Below, in pieces: positions 38,301 through 50,040 of a stretch of 64,000 nt of DNA. The stretch's first letter is position 1, and every line of letters starts with the position of its first letter. The notes below the pieces were generated by a model. That model made no database searches. It was not told where the DNA came from and worked only from the letters and a program-made list of their open reading frames with translations. This DNA comes from Rostratula benghalensis (taxonomy: Eukaryota; Chordata; Aves; Charadriiformes; Rostratulidae). A program made the translations under genes and the position numbers. The stretch covers positions 360,479 through 424,478 of the forward strand of contig VXAI01000373.1 in assembly GCA_013399305.1 (NCBI GenBank), written 5' to 3'.

Positions 38301-38711
38301 TTTTGTGAGGAATTATTAGCTTTTTCCCCTGCTTGTAAAAAACCATCTCTCATTCTTACTTGTTAAAGAAGTTCCACAGCTCCTGGAGCACCCAGCTCTG
38401 AGAAAGTTGCCTCCACAAAAGAGGAGGAGGTAATTTTGGAGACCTTCTGGAGAAGTACTGAAGAGTTAAGACTTTTACAACAACCTGGTTTTACCATTGC
38501 TTACCTGTAAGCGCCTGGCTCAGCTGTCAGTCTTTCACATCCTGTACTTCTGGTTTCCAGAGGTTGCTCAGTATCTTCACCACTAGGGTCATAACTTCAA
38601 AAGTCAGTCACGGAGCAGTAGTTTTCAAAGGCTTTTAATGACTCTTGGTCTTATGCTATTGTAAAAACAACTGAGACACCATTTGGAAAGTCTCTCCAAT
38701 AGTACCATTAT
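32352..38711. other. Non-coding stretch containing a purine-skewed block
   Basis: The portion from about 33360 to 36240 is clearly purine-rich on the plus strand, which explains a run of nine minus-strand open frames. The longest is 186 codons at 33850-33290 and reads as hydrophobic Phe/Ser/Leu-rich sequence. Outside the block the DNA is ordinary and AT-rich. No LTRs, primer-binding site or recognisable retroviral or transposon motifs were seen. Confidence 0.55.
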
Positions 38712-38925
38712 TTCACAGAATCAGGGAATTGTCAGAGTCAGAAGGGACCTCTATAGATCATCCAGTCCAACTCCCCTGCTAAAGCAGGATTGCCCAGAGC
38801 ACAGCACTCAGGACTGCATCCAGGTGGGGTTTGAAGGTCTCCAGAGAAGGGGACTCCACACCCTCCCTGGGCAGCCTCTGCCAGGGCTCTGACACCCTCA
38901 CGGGAAAGCAGTTTTCCTTATCTCA
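38712..38925 (-). mobile_element. CR1 fragment, minus orientation
   Basis: The plus strand opens with TCACAGAATCAGGG and contains AGAAGGGACCTCTATAGATC, TCCAACTCCCCTGCTAAAGC, GGACTCCACACCCTCCCTGG and GACACCCTCACGGGAAAGCA. The tail octamer is of the CACAGAAT type, as in the short piece at 49965. Only the 3' non-coding and near-terminal part remains. It is a non-functional relic. Confidence 0.93.
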
Positions 38926-41900
38926 ATAGCTGAAGTGTAGGGTAGGAGGTAGCTGCTGTCCAGTGATTAGGTGTTTATGATAATAGCTGTAACAGCTTTG
39001 CAAAGGAGAGGTCTGGACCGCGGAACTTAACTTTCACTTTCAGTATCCTAGATAGCTTGTAAATTTTTACTCCAATAAAACTCATCATAAACTATAGTAA
39101 GAGCTGTAAAGTTGATTCCAGTGAATGACTATGCATTTCTCCCTCACCTATCTCCTCCTTTTAAAAGTGTTTGCACTTTAGTGTGGTTATTAAAAACACC
39201 AACATGTACCTCCATGGGCTTTTTTCAGAGCCCTGAAGGCTGGGCTCAGGTTGCCTATCTTAAGTGTCCTGATGCCTGAAGAAGAGGCTGGCTCTTGTAG
39301 TTTACTGTTACATGGCTGTACTTAAACAGCTGTATTTGAGGTTTTACCTTCAGCATGTGAGCTCCCCACGTTCAGGGACCCTCGCTGTAAGGGCTGAGGC
39401 TGGGTCAGAGCGGGTCTCGCTGCCTTCTGCTGCAGCAGCTGAGCCACAATGCAGAAGAGAGGGAGAGGGACCAGAGAGAGCAAAGGGAGTCTGTACAGCT
39501 TGGGAAGAAATGGGCTCCCGTGAGCAGAACCTAAGTTCATGCTCAACAGGAATTTGTGTATTTGGCTAGTGACTTGCCAACACACTTTCTGCCTATGATG
39601 GAAACTTCATGGGTGAAAAATACAGAGAGGAGAGTAACCACTCATTACATATTAAATGTGAGCAAAGTGTTGCTTTTGCAGCTCTGAATAACACCTTCCA
39701 TGAAGGTGTGATGAATATTGTAGAACCCCACCATGAGCCATGGTGGACACAACACAGGCAGCAGAATCGGTTTGTATCATGACGCTGCTCAGAAATACTC
39801 ATGGGTTGTGCAATTTATATCCAGATTGCTCATGGTTGTGCCTAATAGCTTGAGCTAACTCTGCTACCAGGCTACTCTCTAAAGTTTTATTTCTCTACCT
39901 GGAGGAAGAATAGTTGTAGGGTAACCTGTTCATTGTTCATAGTGAGTTTTATAGTCCATCATATAATACAATGAACTGATGGTTGGTGATTTAAACTTTG
40001 AAAATGATGGGGGGAATAAAGAAAATATGATTACTTTCCACTGGCAACTAATGCCCTATCTCAAATAATTGGCTTTTATGTTACAAACTGGAAAAATACC
40101 ATGAACCATTAAACAATGGCATTCCTTTATAATTTTTCTTAAAATTCTGCTCATCAACTTTCATATGCCTGTGAATAAATGAAAGCTGATGAGGGTATTG
40201 TGTTGCTAAATGTACTGGATAATATTCTTTTTAAACATCTGATCAGATAAGCAAAAATTCACTGCATGGTAAAAGTCAATCACTGTAAATATGTCTGGTT
40301 GGAGTTAAAATCTCTATCTTACATTTAGTTTATTTACTTAGCAAGAGAAGATTAAAGGTTAAGATTTAGACATTTTTATGACTACATTCATGGAAGTTTT
40401 TCTTCTCTTTATTTGCCATTTTGGCAAACAGAGCACTTCCCCAAGAGCACTTAAACAACCCTGCACCTGTTCATTTCTGTGGTCGCTGGGAAAAAAAAAG
40501 GTTAAATTAGCATTGAACTCTTTGGGAGAGGGTGATATTTTTAATTTGAGATTGTTGTCCTATGTATAGCAGTCAAATTACTTAGATTTTTGTATCCCTT
40601 ATAGCTGGCAAACCATTTCTCAAGGTTATCACCTATCTTCTAATTCTGCTTATGTCAATCTATTCAGTAATTCCAGAAAAGGCTGTGATTTTATTGGATT
40701 CTGTAGAAAGAGCTTCCTGGGTGCTAGAGAAGATTGCTGACTTTCTAGTTAGGCTTGTGTCCTTCAGAAGTTCTCTTATTTCTGTCCTTTGCAGGAAATG
40801 GGCATTAAATTCTTCGCTTTTAGAGAGGTATAAACACAGTGCCTTATTTTTACCTAGGTTGCAAGCCTTGGCTCTTTTCCTGTAAGGTTGCTACTGATTT
40901 TATCTACGTTAGAGCCAGTGCTGAGGGTGAACAAGTGATTCATTAGGTCGACTTTGCTGATATGATCAGCAGAACTGTAGACAAAAGTCCTTGTGTTCTA
41001 GGTTCAGTACAGTTTGAAAGAACATTTTAAGTTCAGGCTCCTTATGTGGGAAGAAAAACAGTGCTGGAAATTACCTGTAGGAATCATTGTGCTACCACTC
41101 AACTGTGGCCACATCGTGTACGATGTTGGTAGTATATAATAATCCCTCATAAAGACAGGGTTACAGTCGTGTGCATTTGAAGCTAACACTTCACAGTACC
41201 AAAGCTAAAATTTGTCTGTTCTCTAATATGGACTGTTGGCTTTACTAAAATTATTCACATGAAGGAGTCTGGCTTAGCCTGTGGATTACGAGCTTTGTTA
41301 AGCCATACTTTGACAGTATCAGTTTAGCAGTGCTTAAGTAATAAGTACATGATGTGATGTTTCAGTGGTTTTCTTTGTTGAGCAGGAAATTAAATCACAA
41401 TGTTCTGGTGAATTTAGAAAATTTTATTCTGCATTTCTAAAACGATCAGTATGTCTTCAAGTGAAGATGAAATTCATATTCATATAGATGAATTTCTTAT
41501 TCATGTGAAAATTCATAGGCATTCACATTATTCAATCTTGACAAAACACATATGAGTCCAAGGATCTGCTGTAAGACTTGAAAAGTAGCTTGCCCAGATA
41601 ATATCAAGCCCCTGCCTCCCTCATATCTGCAGTTTCCGTAATTTGCAGAGACACTAGTTAGTACACTATTTGAAACCTACTTGCAGAAGAGGTTTTAAGA
41701 TTGAGGCCCCAAACAAATTACCTTCAGCTGTTAAATTCAATCACCAATTCAGGCAGCAGAGCCTTCATAATCCACTACCCTGCCATCAGGGCAGCCATCA
41801 ATGAAGGACAAAGTATTGAACAAAAAGGAAGAATGTCACCATTTGAATCATTATTTCGTGTAGCTTTGGCATTTTCCTGAGAATCTATGCAAATTACAAA

Positions 41901-42686
41901 GGCAGGATTAGTTTGTATGATTTGAAAGTTAATGTTGTGAAAGGTGAATGTATTTAGATTGGTTTCATATTACTTGCTCATACTAGACTATTTTTTTAAG
42001 AGTAAACCTTATCAGAAATTAGCTGCCTGAAGAGATATGCAGCCACAGAAAAAATTAGTCATCAAAGACAAACGCCAGCCTGAAGCTGACCAGACCTGAG
42101 TCTCCATTATCAGGTTTAAAAGGGGCAGCAGACAACTGCAGAGAAAAAATTCTTTGAAATGGAGCCCAGGTTCAGCCCGTCAGGGACCGCATTTAGATTT
42201 CCTGCGTTTTCTTAAGCATTCTAATTTGACAGACTCTTAAAGATGACATGAGGGTGTGATTATATGTAATTCAGCTTCTGTTTTCTTCCTCTCCTTAAGT
42301 TTCTAAAAATTTCTCACACTAATTTAATTCTATGTATCCTAAATACATCCCCACATATATAGGTAATTTGCAGTTAATTTAATTTGAGGCGTTTTGTTTA
42401 CCTTTGTTGGTTTTTGCCTACTTTTTTGTTCACATGATACTTCACTTTGGGATATTCTATAGCGCAAAGAGGGATGTTTTTCCCTTGGGAGCGAATTGGG
42501 ATTGCATGCAAGAAGAAAGAGATGCAGTCTATTCCCTCCCCTTTCACTGCACGACTAAAGCAAGCAGGTCACATATGGGTGTTTATCCTTTGCATGAGGG
42601 TGTAGGTGAAAGCCATTGAAGAATGTGAAAGCAAGATGACAGGAGCCACTATGTCCCACCACGTGCAGAGAGAGGCTTTGGTCAAA
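38926..42686. other. Non-coding stretch without recognised elements
   Basis: AT-rich DNA with a slightly GC-richer patch at 39350-39540. Open frames of up to about 90 codons occur on both strands in that patch, but no domain was recognised. A 9-base hairpin with repeated ATTCAT motifs lies at 41469-41496. Confidence 0.6.
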
Positions 42687-42805
42687 TTCATAGAATCATT
42701 CAGGTTGGAAGACCCTTGGGATCATCAAGTCTAACCATCTGCCCTACTCTACAAAGTTCCCCCCTACACCATGTACCCCAACACCACATCTAAAGGACTC
42801 TTTCA
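42687..42805 (-). mobile_element. CR1 3' fragment, minus orientation
   Basis: The plus strand reads TTCATAGAATCATTCAGG, then GACCCTTGGGATCATCAAG and CCAACACCACATCTAAAG, matching the variant at 12587-12755. About 120 bases remain, ending abruptly after CTCTTTCAGAAAC, consistent with 5' truncation on insertion or later loss. Confidence 0.9.
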
Positions 42806-45800
42806 GAAACAAATTCAGTAGGCATAAATTGCAGCATATGTCAAATCCATAAAAAATTGCCTGGTAAACTTGGAAAAAAAGAATAACAACGTCTCTGGTG
42901 TGTATTGACATTTTGTGCTGACGGGGGGTGTTGATCACTGTAGGTCTATGCACTCTATTTGCCACTGTAGTCGTGCATGCATATTTTAAAAAGACCCAAT
43001 GCTTTTTCATGAAGTGCATGCTAATATGTTAAGGCACTAGATATCTTAACTCGATATCACAAATTGTGGAAGATGGGAGAAGACAATTCCATAGGTGAAG
43101 TATCACCAATTTTGAGAAGTCAGGGTGAAGACTCCAGCTGAGTTCAGAAACCTCGGCTCAAATTCTAAGATGGCACCTCTCCAGCTTCCTGTGCAGGCCA
43201 GCTCCCTGCTGCCAGTGGTAACCAGTGGATAGAGCTGGGTTAGTTGCTTTTTTAGGTACTGCAGCTGGTTAACAGTAAAGTTCTCATGCTTATAATTAAA
43301 ACACCACGTTGCACATAATTCTTGTCTCAAACAGCAATGCCATGGGTGCTATTGTTTAAAAAAAATTAAAGCCTTTTATAGCATTCAGTACTAACAGAGT
43401 GAAAACCTGAACTCCATATGTTTTTCAAATAAAATATACTGCGAGTGAGCAGTTTTCATTATGCCTTTCATTTGCTATGCACAGGCCAACATTGCTCTTT
43501 TTCTTGTGCTATTATATTTTTGAAACTACTTTTTAGTTTTGTGGTCATGGTGCTTCTTCCATTTTTAACGTGCTTCTCTTACTGCTTTTTTTTTTAAAAC
43601 TTTTTCTTTTCTTAGAAATGACTCTCTTCCTCCCCCTGAAAATATTACTGAGGTCTTTTACTGGAACAATAAGTCTTGCAGTGTTCTCCACTTAGCATAA
43701 AGAAGTTAATTAACTTTAGTTTTAGGCGATAAAACTTTGTAATAAATATGTTGATCTTATACTTGCCTGAGTTGCACTGTGTAAACTGGAGAAACTTTGA
43801 AGTCAACAGAAATATTATCTGAGACAGTGGTAGCTGGGCTTTTTGAGATAACTTGAGACTGAAAATAGCTCATAGTATATCAAAGCAGGAATTATATGAG
43901 CTGTAACGATAAGATTGCTAGTCGGGAAGCAAGACTATGTGAAATGGAAGGAATATCCTGATATCATTGTATTGGCTTTCATGAATCCTGGATGATATTG
44001 TACATTTTGGTTTCAGCAGTTAAAAGTCTTGTTTGAGTGTATTTATAGACCAAAACTTGTAATGGTTTTTATATGCTAACAGATTTTGATCTTTTATGTA
44101 TTCATAAGAAATGTTTATAATTGAGTTAATTACATCTTAAATCTTAAATTGCTACTATAATACAGCTATTTGATTAATTATTAAAATAAGCTTTCTGAAT
44201 ACTCAGTTTAAAATAACAATGGCATATCTGTGGAAGTCTTTGTATTTTTATCTCCTTTCTTGACGATCTTTTCAATACTTTGATCGGTAATCATGATGAA
44301 TAGCCTATTATGCAATATTCTAAAAACCCTGAAGACTTCAAAAGTGGAGGTTTTATTTTGTATATTCCTGTTTCAACGAAGGATAAAGAAGTAACATCCA
44401 AAGTAAGACATAAGGTAAAAAAATATTGGAGCTGGTCTTTCAGGCTGTAATACTCAGTAACTCAGAAAATGGACAACAGCAGAGGTTGTTGGCTTACAGC
44501 ATTTCTTATACCTGAACCTAAGATTGTTTGTTACTCCATCCCTGGGAACGTTTAGAAGTTTGGACCCAAAGAAACACTTCTAATGCATGTGAGTAAAGAC
44601 TGTATGCTTGGGACCTACATCATGCTCTTAAAGCTTGAGTTAGAGAGGTCTCAGATAAGGTGCTGTTGTGTTGTTACAGATTTCATCCTTCACATAAGCC
44701 ATTATGCTGGGGTTTTCTTTCAGTTGGTGGTTGTTGAGTTCCATATCTGAAAGCTCCAAAGGTTAATCCACAAACACAAACAATCATGTTCCTTCTCTTA
44801 TTACTACCTACAGATTGATCCATGTGGTTCATATCATACTGAGGAAGTGCTTGTTCGAAAACAGTAATTCATTCTTTAAAGCTGTTTGAGATACATGACA
44901 GTTAAAGAAAAATGGTCTAAAAATGCTGGTACAAAGCAAACCACGTTATAAAGGCTGCATTGCCAGATATACGAAAACTGAGTTATTGGTCGGTATAAAA
45001 GGAATGAAAACAACAGCCAAAATTATGGTTTATATTTTTTCTAGTCAGGACAGGCCAATATATTTCCTAGACAAACCTGCTGAGATTTTGCAGGCAGTGC
45101 AGCAAGGCTGAAAGAGGGGTTATTTTAGAGTGTGTGCAAACCTATATCTTGGGCTTCAACAGATTTTGTCCTGTTTGTTAGCCTAATGAAGAGAACTTTC
45201 AGACAAAAGCTGCCTTGTTATCTTTATTAATCAAACGTATTAAGAAAGGAGGAGGAACAGGCAATTGCCCCAGTTTATATGGAGAGTAGGTGATTGAATA
45301 TTATTGAGTCTACATTGCAGTAGAATTAATGTTACTCAGTATCAGAGTATTATGTGCTTTAATTTAAACACTGTGGATAAATCCTCTTCAGTCCACAAAG
45401 CATTTCTCTTCCAGGCTTCTCTGTGGGGTTTTTTCCTAACATCAATAGCAGTTATGTGTATGCAGCAAGCACAAAACTTGTATCGTTAAAATCCTGTAAA
45501 CTTGTAATGTTAAAATCCTGTTTGCTCTTGGTTCAGAAAAATATTGATCTTTGTATGGAAATACTGGATTCGTGGCACATTCCTTCCAGATAGATCCTGT
45601 GCAGAAGCCTCTTACATCACACTCAGTGGAAGAAGCACTAGTAAAATATTCAGTACGGTTACTTGAAAAGGAGAAATGTTAGTTATTGCAGTGTTGTGTT
45701 TTATATATATTCATGAGATAAAAAATGTAGAATTCCAGTCATGTAGCAAAGGTAGATAGGAAATATTTTAATTCCTAGAGTTCCCCTGAAACTTTTGCTA

Positions 45801-47140
45801 AAGCTGTCCTTTTCTGTCTATTTCAAGTTTTTCATGCAAGCATGTAAAGAAGAAAATTTATGTTCTGTGATGATGAAATAAAAAGCAAACCAAGATAGAA
45901 TATCAGTTGTTACGTGCTATATAAGATTTCATTTTAGATTTAAACAGCTGATAGAGATTTTATTTTGAAAGGTTGACATCCTTCTTGGAACAGGTTATGG
46001 AATGTTCACATCATACAAAAATATATATAACCTTCAGATTCACTAAGGACTCCCTTATACCTATGTAATAATTTTTTGTTATGACTGTATCCACTGTAAG
46101 TTGGGAAAGTTACTTTAAGTATCACTATAAATATGGGAAATTCTGAACACCTCTGGTTTTTGTAAATATTTTGACAGAATTTAATAGTGAAGGGAGGAAT
46201 TCTCACAACGAACAGCAATTGTAAATTATTTAGAAGAGTAAGGTTTAAAAATTGTAACATAAATTTCTTGATTTAATGAGCTACATCTCATTTTATAGTC
46301 AATTTAGCGCACCTTTGTGTTTTTGTATGTGGAAACGTGTACGCGTCCATGCATGTATATGTTTCCAGGCATGTTTATATAAAATAGAGGCAATACTACA
46401 CATTAATTACTGGTTCTTGACTAGGCAGAGCAGTTCCATGGCTGAAATGAGATTTTTAATTGGAATCATATTAGAAATATTTTTTCTATGTTTTCTAAAA
46501 CTGCCATCTAAAGTACATCAGAAATGCTTCAATGTGATTTCTGCAATAATGTGTAGATTAAACACACTGATAACTGAGTAGGTTCTATTTCTGTGCTTTT
46601 TTTCAAACAGCGCCAGGATTGCTTGGATACCAGTCTGCTTTGGTCATTTTACTCAGATTTTATCTACAGTAGGGTACAATGTCTAATAGAGGTTTTCCTT
46701 CTTAAATCCAAACGCATTGTCAATGTCATGGAGTTCTCTACTCCACATCAGAAAGGGAGAAGGATACAGTTTTGAGCATTACACTGAAAAGAGTTTTCAG
46801 TGAAGAAAACTGACTTTCCGTGAAGAGTTCTCCTCATGTTTAGTTTTAGCAGCTGGACTGGTATTTTTGAGCTTTGTACACACTGAAAAGGTGCCTGCAT
46901 TGATCAGCTACTTAATTACCATTGATTCTCAGTGTGAGTACATAATCTCATGGCACAGCCTGAGTAACAATTGTTAACATTTGACTAATCAATTAACTAT
47001 TTCAGTATTCATGAAGGCAGCAGATAAGACTGATTCTCATTTGAGAATTAGCACTGCAGGAGAAATACCAGTTTTCCTAACTTAATAGTAAGCATTTAAT
47101 TTTCTTCAACTGCAATTTTTCTGCTTTTACACTAAAAAGA
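42806..47140. other. Non-coding stretch without recognised exons
   Basis: AT-rich throughout, with a 24-base tandem duplication at 45474-45521. Short open frames such as 44923-45111 and 46276-46581 show no recognisable domain. No CR1 piece was seen until about 47145. Confidence 0.6.
45474..45521 (+). repeat. Two-copy 24-base tandem duplication
   Basis: Bases 45474-45497 and 45498-45521 differ at only two positions; both contain AAACTTGTA and GTTAAAATCCTGT. It is a recent local slippage or duplication within non-coding sequence. Confidence 0.92.
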
Positions 47141-47204
47141 AACAGGAGGAGCTGGAAGCCCTTGTGTGGCAGGAAAGCGATGATGTAGTTGCCATCACAA
47201 AACA

Positions 47205-47246
47205 TGGTGGAATGACTTGCATGACTGTAGTGCTGCAATGGATGGC
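47205..47246 (+). pseudogene. CR1 endonuclease remnant
   Basis: A short frame inside the CR1 element reads WWNDLHDCSAAMDG. In intact CR1 the endonuclease nicks target DNA to prime reverse transcription; the His-Asp pair and following Ser-Ala-Ala-Met-Asp-Gly are typical of the domain. Upstream, the frame is broken: the preceding codons (GAT GAT GTA GTT GCC ATC ACA AAA) lie in a frame shifted by one base, consistent with a single-base loss, and an in-frame stop follows soon downstream. Confidence 0.8.
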
Positions 47247-47529
47247 CAGAAACTCTTCAGAAGGCAAGGGAGGAGGGGAGGGGGATGACCTGTAGGTCAG
47301 GCAGGGTTGTGAACGTCAAGAACTAATTCAGGATAGTAGCAGAATTGAGTGCCTATGGGTAAGAATCAGGGGAAGGGCCACAAGGCTGATATCATGGTGG
47401 GAGTCTGTTAGAGGCTACCCAACCAGGATGCAGAGGTAGAAGAAATAGTCTTTGAGCTAACAGTGTGCCCAGGTGGCCAAGAAGGCCCACAGCATCCTGG
47501 CGTGTATCAGGAACAGCATGGTTCTGGAG

Positions 47530-47565
47530 GTTTATATACAGGACATAAGAAAGTCAAAATGTCTC
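47530..47565 (+). repeat. Left arm of a 36-base perfect inverted repeat, inside CR1
   Basis: Bases 47530-47565 are the exact reverse complement of 48148-48183. The left arm is foreign to CR1: it interrupts the expected CR1 sequence just before the GTGATTGTCCCCC block. It is bracketed by a 9-base direct repeat TCTGGAGGT at 47523-47531 and 47566-47574. Confidence 0.95.
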
Positions 47566-47572
47566 TCTGGAG

Positions 47573-48038
47573 GTGATTGTCCCCCTCTACTTATCATTGG
47601 TGAGGCCCCATCTTGAGTACTCTGTACGGTTTTGGGAGTCTTACCACAAAAATGGCATTGAGGTGCTGGAACAGGTCCAGAGAAGGGCAACAAAGCTGGT
47701 GAGGGGTCTGGAGAGTAAGCTTTGTGAGGAGAGGCTGAGACAGCTGGGGTTGTTCAGCCTGGAGGAGGCTGAGGGGAGGTACTATTGCTCTCTACAACTA
47801 CCTGAAAGGAGGGTGTAGAGAGACGAGGGTCGGTCTCTTCTCCCAAGTCATGGGCAATAGGACAAGAGGAAATGGCCTCAAGTTTCACCAGGGGAGGTTC
47901 AGATTGGATATCAGGAAAAGTTTTTACACTGAAAGGGTTATTACACATTGGAATGGGCTGCCCGGAGAAGTGGTTGAGGCACCATCCATGGAGGTATTCA
48001 AAAGATGGGTTGACATAGTGCTTAGTGACGTGGTTTAG
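47573..48038 (+). pseudogene. CR1 reverse-transcriptase C-terminal remnant, frameshifted
   Basis: Two adjoining open pieces in different frames (47573-47818, then 47850-48038) together represent the tail of the CR1 polyprotein, downstream of the polymerase active site. No F-A-D-D catalytic motif is present because the palm region is deleted. The shift occurs in the purine-rich GAGGAGGCTGAGG segment near 47761. The product, if translated, would have no polymerase activity. Confidence 0.88.
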
Positions 48039-48147
48039 TGATGGGTTATTGCTTTTTATCAGTCTTAGATTGGTGGGTGGACTAGATGATCTTAAAGGTC
48101 CCTTCCCCCTACACAATTCTATGATCCTACGATTCTATTAAATATAT

Positions 48148-48183
48148 GAGACATTTTGACTTTCTTATGTCCTGTATATAAAC
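48148..48183 (-). repeat. Right arm of the 36-base inverted repeat, in unique 3' flank
   Basis: This arm lies a few bases past the CR1 tail repeats, in sequence that has no CR1 character. It is the likely source of the inverted copy found inside the element at 47530-47565. The arms are separated by 582 bases. Confidence 0.95.
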
Positions 48184-49964
48184 ATTTCAGATACTCAAAT
48201 CCTCACAGGGAGGCTGTGGCTCACAACAAATGTTAAACAGCAACATATGCTTACTGTGGTCTTTCCACGTGTGTATAATCTTCATTATTTCACCCTTGTG
48301 TTCAAATCTTGCATCAGTTCAGCATTGTTGATGGACTGGAATTTAGGGCTTGTGGAAAATACCTCATTGACAGAAATGGAAATTTAGTTTTCATACTTAT
48401 GTGCTATATTCATGACCAGAGAGAGATGAGAACATCAACATGTTTCTTCCAGTGGTGCAGTGGCTCTGGAGGAACTCCTCAAAAGCCTAGATCTGAATTC
48501 AGCTGCTTGGCCAACTGCTGCTTGACACGTGTTAAGGGCAGATGACAGATGCTGTTCAGGAAGAGTATTTCTGCAGCTTTGTTGTCTGTCTCTGCAAAGA
48601 GCTTTTCTGGACAGTCCGTATTTCACACATCTTCTTCTGCTCTGTGGAACGGGAGGAGAACCGCAGCTGAGGTCTAGCTCGGGATGCTACTGGAGGGGCC
48701 TGGTGCCACTTCAGTGGTGTGAGCTGCACAGTTGCACAACCTTGGCTTTGATACGAGAGCTCATGCTGGCTGGGGCTAATGGGGGCAAAAGCCTCTTATT
48801 CCCCTGTCAGTTCACAGGAAAACTTCCCTTTCATCTGTTAACCTTTCGGGGCTGGTGACCTACAGATGGTAACGCCTGCAGTTTGTTACCAGGTTCTTTG
48901 TTTATTTAGTTTTTCTTATTAATGAGTTCTGTAATCGTGCATTGTGAAAATACTACTGCACTTTGACAACATTACCCATCTTGAAAGAGCTGTGGGGAAA
49001 TAGGATTTAAGTGAATTACTAAAAAATTTTTTTCTGTTTAACATAACAATATCTATACTTTGTAGTAAAGTGTAGATACTGGAGAATTTTTAGTACATAC
49101 AATTTTATCAGTGCATACAGCTTGTTTTCCTGAGTATGCTTTAAGAAGCTTTGCATTTCTGAAGTTAAAACTTTAACCATTGTTTAGATTGCCTTGTATC
49201 CCCCAGAGTTACCTTCTTTTTAACCAGTTCACGATTTAAAGGAGAGGTATTTTTCAAAAAAAGCCCAACCAAACAAAAAACCCCAATGAATCAACAGAAT
49301 TTTCTATAGAGGAACTGATGTCAGGTTATTTTTGGGGCAGAATAAAATGCATTTTGTTGTTTTCACTGATTAACAGTTCTTCAGTTTTGGCGGTAAATAC
49401 TGCATATAATGTGTTCATCAGTTTAACATTTTAGTATGTTAAATTTACAATGACATAAACATTTTCTTGTCAAGTAGTCCCTCTGTGACTGAGGTGACTA
49501 CAAACAAGAGTCCTCATCTCCTTCACAGGTTTGTAAATCAAGGGGATTCTGTTCAAGTCAGTGGAATTAAAGTTGCATGAGATCACGGTGAAGTCCAGGG
49601 ATATTACTTGTGATCATTAACCTTAATACAGGCTGCAAAACTGGATCCATCCATGAGCAGAAGAGCCCTATGCTGAGACTAATACTCAGAAAGCTCATAG
49701 AAGTGATGGATGGATTCTTCAAACTTTAACATGTAATGACTAGTACGTTCTTAGATGTCAGTGGATGTAGCAGAATATGAGCAGGGATAACAGGCATAGC
49801 CAGCTGTTCCATATCCATGCTATATTTGGCCCAGTAGATTTATAATGCATTTTCTCTCACTGGCACATCTTCATTCAGCTTCATCAAGTACGAGACACAT
49901 CTTTCCTGCCTTTACTCACTGGCTTCCTCTTCCTCCGAAAAGGAAGAGTTCCTGCAGGTGCAGA
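48184..49964. other. Non-coding stretch without recognised elements
   Basis: A slightly GC-richer patch at about 48430-48860 carries overlapping open frames on both strands (up to about 109 codons at 48529-48858). None has a recognisable domain. The remainder is AT-rich. Confidence 0.6.
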
Positions 49965-50040
49965 TCACAGAATCACAGACTATGAGGGATTGGAAGGGAC
50001 CTTGAAAGATCATCTAGTCCAAAGGTGATCTCACTGCCAA
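49965..50040 (-). mobile_element. Short CR1 3' fragment, minus orientation
   Basis: The plus strand reads TCACAGAATCACAGAC, then TTGGAAGGGACCTTGAAAG and ATCATCTAGTCCAA. These are the reverse complement of the CR1 tail octamers and the terminal conserved block. Only about 75 bases are recognisable, so the copy is very strongly 5'-truncated. Confidence 0.88.

Larger units (their letters stand above)
47145..48140 (+). mobile_element. CR1 retrotransposon, internally deleted, plus orientation
   Basis: This is the longest CR1 copy in the window. The 5' part (about 47145-47448) matches the end of the CR1 apurinic-type endonuclease region: at 47205-47246 a frame reads WWNDLHDCSAAMDG, close to the family's conserved W-W-x-x-x-H-D-x-S-A-A-M-D-G segment. 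It then jumps at about 47450-47460 to the region after the reverse transcriptase palm. The catalytic part of the RT is missing. The 3' part encodes [10 protein letters not shown] and [18 protein letters not shown] (47573-47818), then [10 protein letters not shown] and [15 protein letters not shown] (47850-48038) in another frame. The frame change fits a loss of about five bases near 47761. The element ends with GATGATCTTAAAGGTCCCTTCC and tail repeats. It is inactive. Confidence 0.93.

Noticed and set aside
44840..44860. GTTCGAAAAC, similar to a tRNA B-box
   Set aside because: No matching A-box or cloverleaf stems are found at the required spacing upstream.
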